DNA of 64,000 bases from an uncultured Prevotellaceae bacterium. GTDB lineage: Bacteria > Bacteroidota > Bacteroidia > Bacteroidales > Bacteroidaceae. Of this stretch, positions 44,295-53,494 are shown piece by piece; position 1 is the first letter of the stretch; each line of letters begins with the position of its first letter. Where the stretch lies: NCBI GenBank assembly GCA_900314715.1, contig OMWI01000001.1, forward strand, positions 87,139 through 151,138. The letters are read 5' to 3'. The notes under the pieces were generated by a model. The model did not search any database and had not been told where the DNA came from. It saw only the letters and a program-made list of their open reading frames with translations. The translations under genes were made by a program, and so were the position numbers.

Positions 44295-46055
44295 TTATAA
44301 TTCACCTTTTTCTTTTAGTTCTTTTAACCCAATTGCAAGTGCCTTATTGATAAGAGTGTTATTCGCTGTATATGAGTCACCTAGTAGATAGATGGTATTT
44401 CGATTTTGTCCCTCTGTCCTCAAGAAGCCATTAGACTTAAATAAGTCTAAGAATCTTCTTAACTGCTTCTCAGAAAGATGATCTCCCACAATTTTCGCAA
44501 AATCTGAACGTTTTGCTTTACCATACTTCTGTAAGAATGGTAAGATTACAGCCCAAACTTGATTGATGTCCCAATCCGTGGCCAAAGAATATGCAGCAAT
44601 ATCACCCGTCAGCTCATAATAGCGACGAGGCAAAATGTAGTAAATGGCATTGGTCTTGCCATGCTTCTCTATAATCCCCATCTGTTCCAGCTTCTTGGTA
44701 ATTTCCTTATTGCTTGGACGTTTCATGCCATCTCTAATTTCACAGAGTGCCATCACTTCAAAAACCGAGAGTTTCTTATCCTCTGGAAGACCGTCTTGTA
44801 TACCCTGCACATACATGGCAAAGGCCTTATCTTTTACTCTGGCCAGCAAAATGGCAACAACCTTGAAGTCATCACTTTTTGTGTAATCAGGATCTGGCTT
44901 GCCTTCTGACAATGTGAGCAGGAATATCTTGTCAATTCCTTGTCCTGAGCGTTCCACGACACCTGTTTTAGACAATACATCAGCTAAGAGTCTATTTCTT
45001 GGTGTACTTGGCGCGGTCAGCAATGTATCAATAGTAACTCCATTGGGGAATCCGCCAGCATTTATCACTTCAAGTCTTGCCGGATATTGCTTCACGACAA
45101 TTTCACTATTCTTCCGATAATCGCGATGCGCAAATGCATTATTCAGCAATTCTCTGATGACGTCTTCATTAAAAAAAGGAATGTCAAATATAAATGAATT
45201 CTCTCTAACTGGAATAGAACCATTTCGCAAATTAATAGCTTCCCATAGCTTATCTATCAAGACAAAGAAAGGTTGTCCGAACTGGAGTCTGTTGTCAAAG
45301 TGTATCTGGGGTTCTGTATTTCGATATTCCAGCATTACCTTCGCTTGAGGGAACTTTTGATTAATGAAGGATTCTTTCCCAACAAGCAAAACGGCTGCAT
45401 TTGTCACTTTATCACCCCAGATCAAATGTAAGTCACTTAGTGCCTGTCTATCGTTAAGTGACGTGAATGACGGGTTATTCTGCTTTTTGGCATACTTCTC
45501 TTTCATTATCCTGATAGCTTCATCGTCGAGGTCATCAAGAGTTGCTCCATCACAAAATTGCTCTGAGAAATCAGGCTCTTGTTCTTGAAGGATAGATAGG
45601 AGAACCTTATCATCCATAGGCAATAGGTCCTCACCAATCCGCATAAGTGGCACATCCTCAAATTTATACACCTTTCCAACAGGTCTGGATGGCACCTCTA
45701 TAACCACCACACGCCCTTTTTTGTTCTGGTCATCTTCATACAGCTCATACACATCAGGCCGGATGCCAGTATCCCTATAAATGTTACTCTCCAGATCGCC
45801 AAGGGCGTTCTCATTTTGTTTGGTGCCAACTACTATATGGGGATAATCATCGTGCATGCCAATGACCATACGACCACCCTTTTCATTGCAAAGGGCAGTA
45901 ACATATCCTAATATGCACTTGCGGCGGTCCTTAGGTTTCTGTTTGTCTGCTCCATTATAAGAGACGTTACCATGTTCGCCTTTCTTGAACTCCACGTGAT
46001 CTTCCGACTCACGCATTTGCTGTAGTTCTTCAATTGTATATCTGCGCATAACCAT
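44295..46055 (-). CDS. AlbA/Schlafen-type putative ATP-binding protein
   Basis: This 586-residue protein begins with the AlbA_2 (Schlafen-like) domain: DHVEFKKGEHGNVSYNG, CILGYVTALCNEKGGRMVIGMHDD (about 47-75) and the IYRDTGIRPDVY segment. Next is a GHKL-like ATP-binding region with IRELLNNAFAHRDYRKNSEI (about 305) and GRLxxDVLSKTGVVERSGQGIDKI, then winged helices to the C-terminus (SDFAKIVGDHLSEKQLRRFLDLF). Such proteins are described as ATP-dependent regulators or RNA/tRNA-targeting factors and are frequent in defence islands. The gene is the last of the leftward block, 93 bases after the repeat-protein gene, so membership in that operon is uncertain. MRRYTI at 46049 is an alternative start. 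Confidence 0.82.
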   Translation of the reverse strand: MVMRRYTIEELQQMRESEDHVEFKKGEHGNVSYNGADKQKPKDRRKCILGYVTALCNEKGGRMVIGMHDDYPHIVVGTKQNENALGDLESNIYRDTGIRPDVYELYEDDQNKKGRVVVIEVPSRPVGKVYKFEDVPLMRIGEDLLPMDDKVLLSILQEQEPDFSEQFCDGATLDDLDDEAIRIMKEKYAKKQNNPSFTSLNDRQALSDLHLIWGDKVTNAAVLLVGKESFINQKFPQAKVMLEYRNTEPQIHFDNRLQFGQPFFVLIDKLWEAINLRNGSIPVRENSFIFDIPFFNEDVIRELLNNAFAHRDYRKNSEIVVKQYPARLEVINAGGFPNGVTIDTLLTAPSTPRNRLLADVLSKTGVVERSGQGIDKIFLLTLSEGKPDPDYTKSDDFKVVAILLARVKDKAFAMYVQGIQDGLPEDKKLSVFEVMALCEIRDGMKRPSNKEITKKLEQMGIIEKHGKTNAIYYILPRRYYELTGDIAAYSLATDWDINQVWAVILPFLQKYGKAKRSDFAKIVGDHLSEKQLRRFLDLFKSNGFLRTEGQNRNTIYLLGDSYTANNTLINKALAIGLKELKEKGEL

Positions 46056-46148
46056 ATAACGTTTTATTCGTGCATATTATTACGGTTGGATTTTATCTTT
46101 TGCTTGTTAATTTTAAACATTAGATTAAAACAGTTATGTAGCCATATT

Positions 46149-47681
46149 TTACCTGTGTTTTAGCAAATCTCTTATATCTTGTTGCATAATAGCACTTTCT
46201 TTTTCATTACCTGTATATAAATAATCTAACTTGTTAAGAAGTTCATCCTCACATTGTCCCGTAGCAAGGAGTTCTTCTCTCATATAATTCAAAATGGCTT
46301 TATGCAGCAGGTTTAAATCATTTTTATCTTTTGCTAACGACATTGCTTTCATGTAAAAATATCGACCATTATCAACATTTTTTTTCCTAAATTCATTAAG
46401 TCCTTTTGTAGCGATAACACATATCCGGACATTATCGTTGACATAGGAGGATTTCAATAATGAGTCATTTAATATTTTGTCAGCCTCATTAGTATTCCCG
46501 CTTATAGCATAAGAATATGCCAAATTGTTCCAAAATGAAAGCTCATTGGGATTAGATTTTAATCCAATTTTAAGAATTTTAACAGCATCGTCATATCGTT
46601 TTTGGAAAGTAAACGCCATATTCGCAGCAAATTCAATTGGAGTTTTGGCAAATGGCATTTCTTCTATCCATTCGATAGAAGTAAATAAAGCTTGCAAAAA
46701 ATCATTGTTCAAAAACGATCTTCGTGCATCAGCTTCAAATTTATTTTTCAGCGAGCTATAATCAGAAAAAACAAAGTTCATTGATTTGTCTAATGACAAA
46801 AGCCATTCTGCTTGTGATAGGCTATTGTCATTGGGAGATATTAGAGCCTTATCTAAAAAGAATTTACATTTTTTCTTAGAATTATGATATTCTAATGAAC
46901 CTATTGCACTGGAAAGTTCGGTCAAACTAAACGGGGAATAACTACCAGAATTAACCATAGAAATACCTGATTTGACAAATCGAGAATAACGTCCCCTTAG
47001 GGTGTTTACTCCAATTTCTGATGCAACAAGCCATGGATCCTTGGATATGAGAGGATTCTTTATCAAGACATCATGTGCTCTATCAAAATCTCCAACATGC
47101 AAAAAGAGCCTAGCTGCAGATCTAGAAATATATCTCGAAACAGGTGCTAAATGAATGGCAATATTCATACATTCAACAGCTTTTTTTGTTAATCCTAGTT
47201 TTGTATAAGTTAATGCCATTTCGTTATACCAAATTGGATTATATGGATAACGATGAATTAACTTACGAAGAAAACGGATTCTCTCTTTGTTTATGTTATC
47301 TTGATTAAGAATCGCATCTAGACGATCAGAAATTGTTGTTGTTCTCTCATTAACAACTAGCTCCGTAGGTGGAATTATAGACAATGCGGTTCTGTATAAA
47401 GAATCTGGAACATCGTCTTTTCTTTCAATAATGAAGTTAGCCGCCTCATAAACAAAATGATTGTTTTTTTGCTCTCCCATAATAGCTGCACTAATCAAAT
47501 CACCCGCGAATGGAATGGTTTGATTCTCTTTCCATGCATCTATATAATCATCAATTGGGAACAAAGGAATTCTTATGGGAGTAGCATTATTACCATTTAG
47601 TTCGCCCATTTCTGCTGTTTTCTTGTAGTTTCTCCAATTTGGAACAACATTTCTTACAGAGTTAATCGTTAGTGATGACAT
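46149..47681 (-). CDS. TPR-like helical repeat protein, partner of the kinase
   Basis: This 510-residue protein contains tandem TPR-like helical pairs: PYNPIWYNEMALTYTKLGLTKKAVECMNIAIHLAP (about 150-185), then RSAARLFLHVGDFDRAHDVLIKN, FQKRYDDAVKILKIGLKSNPNELSFWNNLAYSYAISGNTNEADKIL (about 365-415). The N-terminal 130 residues are non-repetitive (VPNWRNYKKTAEMGELNG) and could be an effector or interaction domain. No catalytic signature. It starts 2 bases after the kinase gene, so the two are made together; TPR proteins commonly serve as substrates, scaffolds or sensors for their kinases. Confidence 0.82.
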   Translation of the reverse strand: MSSLTINSVRNVVPNWRNYKKTAEMGELNGNNATPIRIPLFPIDDYIDAWKENQTIPFAGDLISAAIMGEQKNNHFVYEAANFIIERKDDVPDSLYRTALSIIPPTELVVNERTTTISDRLDAILNQDNINKERIRFLRKLIHRYPYNPIWYNEMALTYTKLGLTKKAVECMNIAIHLAPVSRYISRSAARLFLHVGDFDRAHDVLIKNPLISKDPWLVASEIGVNTLRGRYSRFVKSGISMVNSGSYSPFSLTELSSAIGSLEYHNSKKKCKFFLDKALISPNDNSLSQAEWLLSLDKSMNFVFSDYSSLKNKFEADARRSFLNNDFLQALFTSIEWIEEMPFAKTPIEFAANMAFTFQKRYDDAVKILKIGLKSNPNELSFWNNLAYSYAISGNTNEADKILNDSLLKSSYVNDNVRICVIATKGLNEFRKKNVDNGRYFYMKAMSLAKDKNDLNLLHKAILNYMREELLATGQCEDELLNKLDYLYTGNEKESAIMQQDIRDLLKHR

Positions 47682-47683
47682 AT

Positions 47684-48787
47684 TTATTTCTTTAACAAAC
47701 CAAGTTCTGCTTTCTTACACAATCTGTCCAATTCAGTAAAAGTCCGTATTAAATCATACTCGTAGGTACGATTCTTTATATCCAAATTTTTGGGATGTCC
47801 TCTTTTTTCAACATCAGGATTACATAAATACTCAACTATTTGAGTAAGTTCTACTTTGATATCATCTAAAGGAATGTCCTTTTCAAACTCGAGTAGAGCT
47901 TCATGAAATGCATTGGATAGGTCTGGCATAGCTTCTCCATAGCTCTTACCAGAAACAACCATTTCTCTTATAGTCATAGGCAAATAATGACTCATCATTG
48001 TATTAAAAGAAATGCCACTGATATAAAAGACTATTAGCGAACCAAGCATGTAGTTATCCATTTGATATAGTTCTCTTTTTTCTTTCTGTTTTCCATAAAA
48101 GAAAAAGGCTTCTGGTGGTGCATAATTGGGGTCACCATTAAAATCAAAAGGATATGGACACCTAACATCTGGAGATAAGCAGATCGATCTGCCCAAATCT
48201 CCAATCTTTGATTGATTATGAACAGAAAGCACATTGGAAGGCTTCATGTCTTGATGTGATATTTCATTTTTATGAAGTTGCTGAATGCCTACGGTTATTT
48301 CGTGTAAAGACTTTAACTTTTGTGAGATACTTTTCAGTTGCTCTGTGAAAACCACTTTCTTCGAAAGGTTAAGTATCTTACGAATATCTCCCTCTGCTTT
48401 TTCATAAATAATATATGAGACATCACCAAATGGGTATTCGCTAAATGAAACATCACCACTATCAATATAACTAATAACGCTTTTAATTCTCTTGTTATCA
48501 CAATATGAGGATAACGCCTTTTCGTAATTAAACTCTCTAGTACATTTTTCAATGTATTCGGGGCGGTTCATTCCAGAAGGTAGACTTCCTACGTTACATT
48601 TGCGCATGTCCAATACCTTCATAAAATATTCAATGTTGTCTTTTTCAACAATATAACATATTGAGAAATTCCCACCAGTTTCGTTCTTTGTACGGTCTGG
48701 GGCGGGTAACTTAGATTTAATCTGCCAACCATTGATAGTTTTACCTTCTAAGTTACATACAGCAAATAAAGAATTAATATCTGTCAT
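47684..48787 (-). CDS. Hanks-type serine/threonine protein kinase
   Basis: This 367-residue protein has a complete kinase core: Gly-rich loop TGGNFSICYIV (37-47), ATP-binding Lys57 in YFMKVLD, a candidate alpha-C Glu in REFNYEKAL, catalytic loop SHQDMKPSNVL (Asp180, Lys182, Asn185), metal-binding Asp197 in GDLG (in place of DFG), APPE (223-226) and the Asp244 helix (MDNYMLGS). It is therefore likely an active kinase. It has no transmembrane segment or sensor domain, unlike housekeeping PknB kinases. It sits between the HNH nuclease (44 bases) and the repeat protein (2 bases), a context pointing to phosphorylation-controlled defence. Confidence 0.9.
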   Translation of the reverse strand: MTDINSLFAVCNLEGKTINGWQIKSKLPAPDRTKNETGGNFSICYIVEKDNIEYFMKVLDMRKCNVGSLPSGMNRPEYIEKCTREFNYEKALSSYCDNKRIKSVISYIDSGDVSFSEYPFGDVSYIIYEKAEGDIRKILNLSKKVVFTEQLKSISQKLKSLHEITVGIQQLHKNEISHQDMKPSNVLSVHNQSKIGDLGRSICLSPDVRCPYPFDFNGDPNYAPPEAFFFYGKQKEKRELYQMDNYMLGSLIVFYISGISFNTMMSHYLPMTIREMVVSGKSYGEAMPDLSNAFHEALLEFEKDIPLDDIKVELTQIVEYLCNPDVEKRGHPKNLDIKNRTYEYDLIRTFTELDRLCKKAELGLLKK

Positions 48788-48831
48788 ATATACAATTTGG
48801 GGCTATTATTTAATAGAATGTCTTAATACAC

Positions 48832-50424
48832 TCAATCGTCAATTTCAATAATACTATCTATTGTTGTTACAAATGGAAGATACCTGATTTCACCTCTTCG
48901 CTGAGTCTTCAATATATTTATATTATCCAAATCCTCAGGTGCTGTAGGATTATACTCTAAAAGCAAATACTTTACGGCATTTTTATCCTGACGTATTAAG
49001 TAATCAGATGGTATAGCTTCTTTATCTACTAACGTCGGCTGCTTTGTCAGGTAAAATGATTTTGGATTATTCCAATAGTGGAACAATAAATGTTTTACAG
49101 ATTTATATGCAGACACCTGTTCGTCATTTAGCATAGTTTCCTTAATTCCCAATGCTATCTTGCCAGCAGATTCTGTTTTCTGTCTTGCGGCAGGTCCTAT
49201 GGCATACATAAGAAGTAGATCCAGTTTGTTATCGACCAAATCGCTTCTTTTTGTATTTGGAAGATCAACAGGTATGCTGCCATAAATATATATGTCTTCA
49301 GCTGCCATCATCGGTTCAAAACCAATTGGTTCATAGGATTTTCCAATAGAAACTGACTCTAAAGATGATGGAATTTGCTTTTCAAAAGTTGTGTCAATTT
49401 CGGCAATAATTTCACTATATAATTCAGCCTCTGTTATTCCAAGTAGCTTCTTGTTTTGTTCTGTTAAACCAAAGCCTAATTTATGCTCAAGAATTACCTT
49501 TTTTAACCCTTGTATCAATTTTGGTAAATGAGATTCTTCTCTTACATTATCAAAAAGTCGAGAGACAGCCTGGTTGGGGTCAATATCCATATTGTACAGA
49601 GGCTCTTTTGAACTGATGAGCTCTAAATTAGCTCCTGTAATTTTTGCTAGCTTCACAAGTTCTTTATCTGTATAGAATTCACTTGGCCATTTGCCACTTT
49701 TGGCTTCATTATGATCACGACATAGTAATGCTGCATTCTCTGTCGTTAATGGCCAAAAGTACTTTGATGGCATTATATGATCAATGTGATAACTTTTACC
49801 ATCCTTGTAATTGAGTGGTTTACTGTGTTCTCCACATTTAAAGCACTTACCGTTAAATCGATCGAAGACTTCTTTTGGATTTGCCTTTTCATTAGTTCTT
49901 GAAAGCAAATCCCCGATTCGTCGGCCAATTGTCCCTTCCCATAATTGTTCCTTTGTTCTAAGTTTATTAAGATTTGCATTTATGGCACCTTTACATGCTT
50001 TGCATTCTGCCTGTCTGTTTAAGGGCTTCCATCCATCACCACTATGGGCATCAAAACAAGTAACAGGAAGGATTCTTCCACATTTTGAACATTGTTTCCA
50101 ATATGAAAAAACATCTTTAGTAGCCATTCTAAAGAAAGCTCTCCAAAAACTCTGGCAATGAGGATCTTCACAAGAATGCCATTCTTCGGGAAAATTTGAC
50201 AAAGATTGTGGCAAATCTGATATGCAAGAATGTTCATATCCACATTTTGGACAAATCCAAATAGCATCTTCAAATGCACTTTCAGGAGTCAATATATCTT
50301 GTCCAATTCTAATCTGGACGGTTTCTCCACACTGCAAACAAGGAAAGCATACCCACGCATCTTTATGATTGACTCCTTCCTTGTTTCCAAAACCCGTTTT
50401 GTTTTTAATAGTTCTTCTTGCCAT
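48832..50424 (-). CDS. HNH endonuclease with several zinc ribbons
   Basis: The 530-residue product carries a row of CxxC knuckles in its first 150 residues (C26/C29/C32, C58/C61, C85/C90, C112/C115, C141/C144), which should bind zinc and DNA. A clear HNH nuclease core follows: C194-x-x-C197, HIDHI (His213, Asp215, His216), ENAALLC (Asn230, Cys235) and RDHNEAK (His238, Asn239). The remaining 290 residues are unassigned and may recognise DNA or partners. It begins 1 base after the second methyltransferase gene. In this setting it is the probable restriction endonuclease of the two upstream methylases. Confidence 0.88.
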   Translation of the reverse strand: MARRTIKNKTGFGNKEGVNHKDAWVCFPCLQCGETVQIRIGQDILTPESAFEDAIWICPKCGYEHSCISDLPQSLSNFPEEWHSCEDPHCQSFWRAFFRMATKDVFSYWKQCSKCGRILPVTCFDAHSGDGWKPLNRQAECKACKGAINANLNKLRTKEQLWEGTIGRRIGDLLSRTNEKANPKEVFDRFNGKCFKCGEHSKPLNYKDGKSYHIDHIMPSKYFWPLTTENAALLCRDHNEAKSGKWPSEFYTDKELVKLAKITGANLELISSKEPLYNMDIDPNQAVSRLFDNVREESHLPKLIQGLKKVILEHKLGFGLTEQNKKLLGITEAELYSEIIAEIDTTFEKQIPSSLESVSIGKSYEPIGFEPMMAAEDIYIYGSIPVDLPNTKRSDLVDNKLDLLLMYAIGPAARQKTESAGKIALGIKETMLNDEQVSAYKSVKHLLFHYWNNPKSFYLTKQPTLVDKEAIPSDYLIRQDKNAVKYLLLEYNPTAPEDLDNINILKTQRRGEIRYLPFVTTIDSIIEIDD

Positions 50425-50425
50425 A

Positions 50426-51556
50426 TCAATACATAATTAAATATTGGTGTTCTGACACCGTTCCAATATCCTTAATTCCAAATGTTTCACAATCTGAAAC
50501 ATTCTCTATATACAACTTAGCATGAGTAAACCAGCGTAAACAACGTTTTTTTAGAATGTCGCCCATGTTACATTTGTCACTCTTACCAAGATGCATAACA
50601 AAATACCCACCATCTTTCAATCTCTCGCGGGCATTAGCAAAGACGTTGTTGTATATATCAAAACTGATTTTTTGTTTCTCGTCTACATATTTTAATGGTT
50701 CGGTGATAAAGGAAGTGTCATCCCATCCTGTAAACCATAATCTAATCCAATTTGCCATATAAAAACGTGTACTATCAAAAAATGGCGGAGAGGTAATAAC
50801 TGCATCTAAATCGTTTATTTCTTCTGGCCACGATTCTGTCGAATCTCCAAGGTACATTGTTCCTTCTTGGAACTTCGGAGTTAAGTTTATATCTAAAGAC
50901 TTATATACTTTTTCTTTGACTTTCTCCACAAGATTTTTATATACAAATTCTCCTGTTGGAGCGTAAGGTACAATTGGATGAGATCTTCTGCTTAATGCAT
51001 AAGGCCTGTTGCCATGAAGGACATGTAGTAGTGATGAGATTATAAGGAATTCCGCTGCAGTTTTTGGTTTGTTGTTTCGAAAAAATTGCCTAGCAGAAAG
51101 GATTTCTCTAAATGTTTGAGGTTCGTAATAATCTCCCAAAGATTTATTAAAACCAAACGACGCATTTGAAGAAATGGTTTTTTGATCTACTCTAAAACTA
51201 TTTATAAATGTCTCTAATCTATCTATAATGGCATCACAATCTTTCTTTGTAGTTATGTGCAGCTTCGCTGATGACACATAATATGCTAAGGGACTAATGT
51301 CAATGCCCCATGATTTTTTCCCATTGAGTGCAGCCTCAAACGGGATTGTACCCACACCAGAAAAGGGATCAAGTACTTTCCCTTTTTGAGGTACAAAGGT
51401 ATTCACAAGAAAATGAGCAATGGCAGGTTTTAATTTACCCTGATACGAGCAAAGAGAGTGTAAGCCATTACCCCAATTCTTTTTAGAATATGGTTCTTGT
51501 CTATAAGGTAATTCTCTCATTACCCTACTCCATTTCCTATCTATATATTTAGACAT
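50426..51556 (-). CDS. DNA methyltransferase, SPPF type
   Basis: This 376-residue amino-methyltransferase has SAM-binding motif I at 63-70 (DPFSGVGT), preceded by KGKVL and followed by WGIDISPLAYY, and catalytic motif IV SPPF at 256-259 (DAVITSPPFFDST). Motif I before motif IV and no long insertion fit the N6-adenine or N4-cytosine enzymes. A C-terminal GGYFVMHLGKSDKC strand completes the Rossmann fold. It overlaps the first methyltransferase gene by 8 bases. Two different methylases suggest that each modifies one strand of an asymmetric site. Target sequence cannot be read from the protein. Confidence 0.88.
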   Translation of the reverse strand: MSKYIDRKWSRVMRELPYRQEPYSKKNWGNGLHSLCSYQGKLKPAIAHFLVNTFVPQKGKVLDPFSGVGTIPFEAALNGKKSWGIDISPLAYYVSSAKLHITTKKDCDAIIDRLETFINSFRVDQKTISSNASFGFNKSLGDYYEPQTFREILSARQFFRNNKPKTAAEFLIISSLLHVLHGNRPYALSRRSHPIVPYAPTGEFVYKNLVEKVKEKVYKSLDINLTPKFQEGTMYLGDSTESWPEEINDLDAVITSPPFFDSTRFYMANWIRLWFTGWDDTSFITEPLKYVDEKQKISFDIYNNVFANARERLKDGGYFVMHLGKSDKCNMGDILKKRCLRWFTHAKLYIENVSDCETFGIKDIGTVSEHQYLIMY

Positions 51557-52808
51557 GATGATTGTATGTGTATTTTAATAAGACCTGGGACAAAAATGCT
51601 TGACTTCTCGACCTACGTTGTCTTAGGATAATTCTTTCATTTAAGATATAACCTAAAGATAAGATAACTTCTGATAATATGCCATCGGTTGGAACATGTG
51701 TTCCATTAAAAATGGAATCACCTAAATCAATATACAATTCGGCACCATTGTCTAAGTGTCCACTAAGTCCTTTAAATAGGGTGTACATATCTTCAAAATA
51801 AGATTTTACCATTATTGGAATTCTTTTATCATATGCAGAGGCCTTTAATTCTTTCATAACTTTCACTAGGGTATTACTGCTAAAACTGATTTCAGAATTT
51901 CTGTCGCCACGTTTGACATCGCAAATGGCACTTGTTAAGGCTTCATTTCGGAACTTCCTTAAATCTTGCTTATCGTGTAATTCGCGTAAAAACCAGAGTT
52001 CTAACTTGGTATTTCTAAAATAATTAGTTCCATTTAGATATGGAGGAGAGGTTATAACCATTGATATTTTATTGTCTAATCTGACTCTACTTATTTCTTT
52101 TGCATTCTCAGTGATAAGTTGATGTGAATAAGTAATGCTTGTATTAGTGTTTATGACGTCCTCTGCAATTTGTCTTATTTTTTGTGGTAACACATCTGAA
52201 ATTGATTTCATTTCAGTTTCACGTTCCTTTTCTGTTTTAAACCTAACATCACCTTGTTTTTTCAAATATGAAACGTCTAATAGAATGGAAAAAACAGCAA
52301 CCGTAAGCAATACGGTCATTAGTTCTGAATGTTTATCATCTTCAAAGTTATCTAAATAAGTTCTTAGCTTTAAAATAGATGTATATGTTTTTGATGGGAA
52401 ATACACGCTCTTGCCAAAGACTATATTATACGTTTTATCTAGTTGCTTGTTTATGTGACATTTTGAACTATTACTAACAATATTTGATGCCTCTATAAGT
52501 AACATATTCCCCAATTCATTTCTAGAAGATTTGGTCAAAGTAAGAACTTTCATTTTAGCATCAATAAGAAATCGCAACACTGGATTTACTTCTGAGTAAA
52601 TAGTGTCAAACCCCATCTCATCTGATGCAAATAAAGTAGTCCCTGTTCCTGCAAAAGGTTCATATATAAGCCCTTTGTTTCTAGTACTGTTAGCTATAAT
52701 CCCTTTTACAAATTCGGGGGAATAACCTTGAATATATGGGTACCATCTCTGGAATGGGATGGTCTTGCTATTTTCAAAGGTCACATCTTTGGCATTATAT
52801 TTTTCCAT
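51549..52808 (-). CDS. DNA methyltransferase, SPPY type
   Basis: This 419-residue protein has motif I at 52-57 (PFAGTGTTLFAS), SEVNPVLRF as motif II, catalytic motif IV SPPY at 254-257 (MVITSPPYLNGTNYF) and a late LDNGAELYIDLGDSIF strand. The N-terminal FENSKTIPFQRWYPYIQGYSPEFV is a probable recognition or substrate-binding region. It is only distantly similar to the second methylase, sharing the fold and active-site layout. The order HTH, methylase, methylase, nuclease is a classic restriction-modification layout. The gene starts 44 bases after the regulator gene. Confidence 0.88.
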   Translation of the reverse strand: MEKYNAKDVTFENSKTIPFQRWYPYIQGYSPEFVKGIIANSTRNKGLIYEPFAGTGTTLFASDEMGFDTIYSEVNPVLRFLIDAKMKVLTLTKSSRNELGNMLLIEASNIVSNSSKCHINKQLDKTYNIVFGKSVYFPSKTYTSILKLRTYLDNFEDDKHSELMTVLLTVAVFSILLDVSYLKKQGDVRFKTEKERETEMKSISDVLPQKIRQIAEDVINTNTSITYSHQLITENAKEISRVRLDNKISMVITSPPYLNGTNYFRNTKLELWFLRELHDKQDLRKFRNEALTSAICDVKRGDRNSEISFSSNTLVKVMKELKASAYDKRIPIMVKSYFEDMYTLFKGLSGHLDNGAELYIDLGDSIFNGTHVPTDGILSEVILSLGYILNERIILRQRRSRSQAFLSQVLLKYTYNHHV

Positions 52809-52852
52809 AAACTTAATGAGTTTATTACAACTATTTTTTGGGGGTAGTGGAT

Positions 52853-53059
52853 TTACTCCAAAGGTCTAACTAAATCATTAACATTGACCTCAAGCACTTT
52901 AGAGATCAATAACAACATTTCCAAATTGGGCTGTGTTGTATTCGTAACCCACTTAGATATGGTGGCAGGGTCTTTGCCAACCTGCTCAGCTAGCCACTTA
53001 TTGCTTTTTTGTTTATCAACTAGAACAACTTTGATTCTGTTTAATCGTCTACTTTCCAT
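52853..53059 (-). CDS. XRE-family HTH regulator, controller-protein-like
   Basis: The start is ATG 53059 (MESRRLNRIK), giving 68 residues, nearly all one lambda-repressor-like helix-turn-helix: VLVDKQKSNKWLAEQVGKDPATISKWVTNTTQPNLEMLLLISKVLEVNVNDLV. Such small regulators (C proteins) often time the expression of methylase and nuclease in type II restriction-modification systems. It is the first gene of the leftward operon with a promoter-like TACCTTTG 26 bases before its start. Longer in-frame extensions upstream lie across the promoter and are not supported. Confidence 0.85.
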   Translation of the reverse strand: MESRRLNRIKVVLVDKQKSNKWLAEQVGKDPATISKWVTNTTQPNLEMLLLISKVLEVNVNDLVRPLE

Positions 53060-53084
53060 TATTCTTAAAGTTATATTCTGTTCG

Positions 53085-53092
53085 CAAAGGTA
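53085..53092 (-). promoter_or_regulatory. predicted promoter -7 element TACCTTTG for the leftward defence block
   Basis: TACCTTTG on the minus strand matches TAnnTTTG and lies just upstream of the HTH regulator start. Confidence 0.6.
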
Positions 53093-53244
53093 GTAAATTG
53101 TCTGCAAAATCAATGAAATTTGTACCTTGTTTTTCAATTATTTCACCTTTTTAATTGCGATTTTATCAATTTTGACTCGTATATGAACCATTCAAGATGA
53201 AAACACATGTTTTTGTAACTCTCAAATCGCCCAAAAACAAAATG

Positions 53245-53276
53245 TTGGTTCTAATTGCCCTCCTCATTAGAACCAA
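53245..53276. promoter_or_regulatory. perfect 11-bp inverted repeat, operator or terminator candidate
   Basis: TTGGTTCTAAT and ATTAGAACCAA flank a 10-base loop. A second pairing, TTGCCCTC (53255-53262) with GAGGGCAA (53288-53295), overlaps it, so two alternative hairpins can form. The 435-base divergent spacer 53060-53494 holds no gene. Confidence 0.6.
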
Positions 53277-53494
53277 TTTTGAAATGTGAGGGCAAAAATG
53301 GCTGGTTTTTGATGCGTTTTTCTTCTTGGAGCTTGCAGCACTCTAATTTTGCATTCGATTTCGTGGCGGTGCCTCAGATTACAGGATTGTCGGACGCGAC
53401 ACTTCATTAAATCTGAAATGCAAAAGGATCCGTGCATAAGACACCGAGCGAATGAGAGATAACAAACAAAACTTTCACTTCAAAAAACGTGATT

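Noticed and set aside
44295-53092. BREX or Pgl system
   Set aside because: Kinase and methylase are present, but no PglZ phosphatase, BrxL/PglY ATPase or BrxC-like gene was found; the HNH nuclease and paired methylases do not fit.
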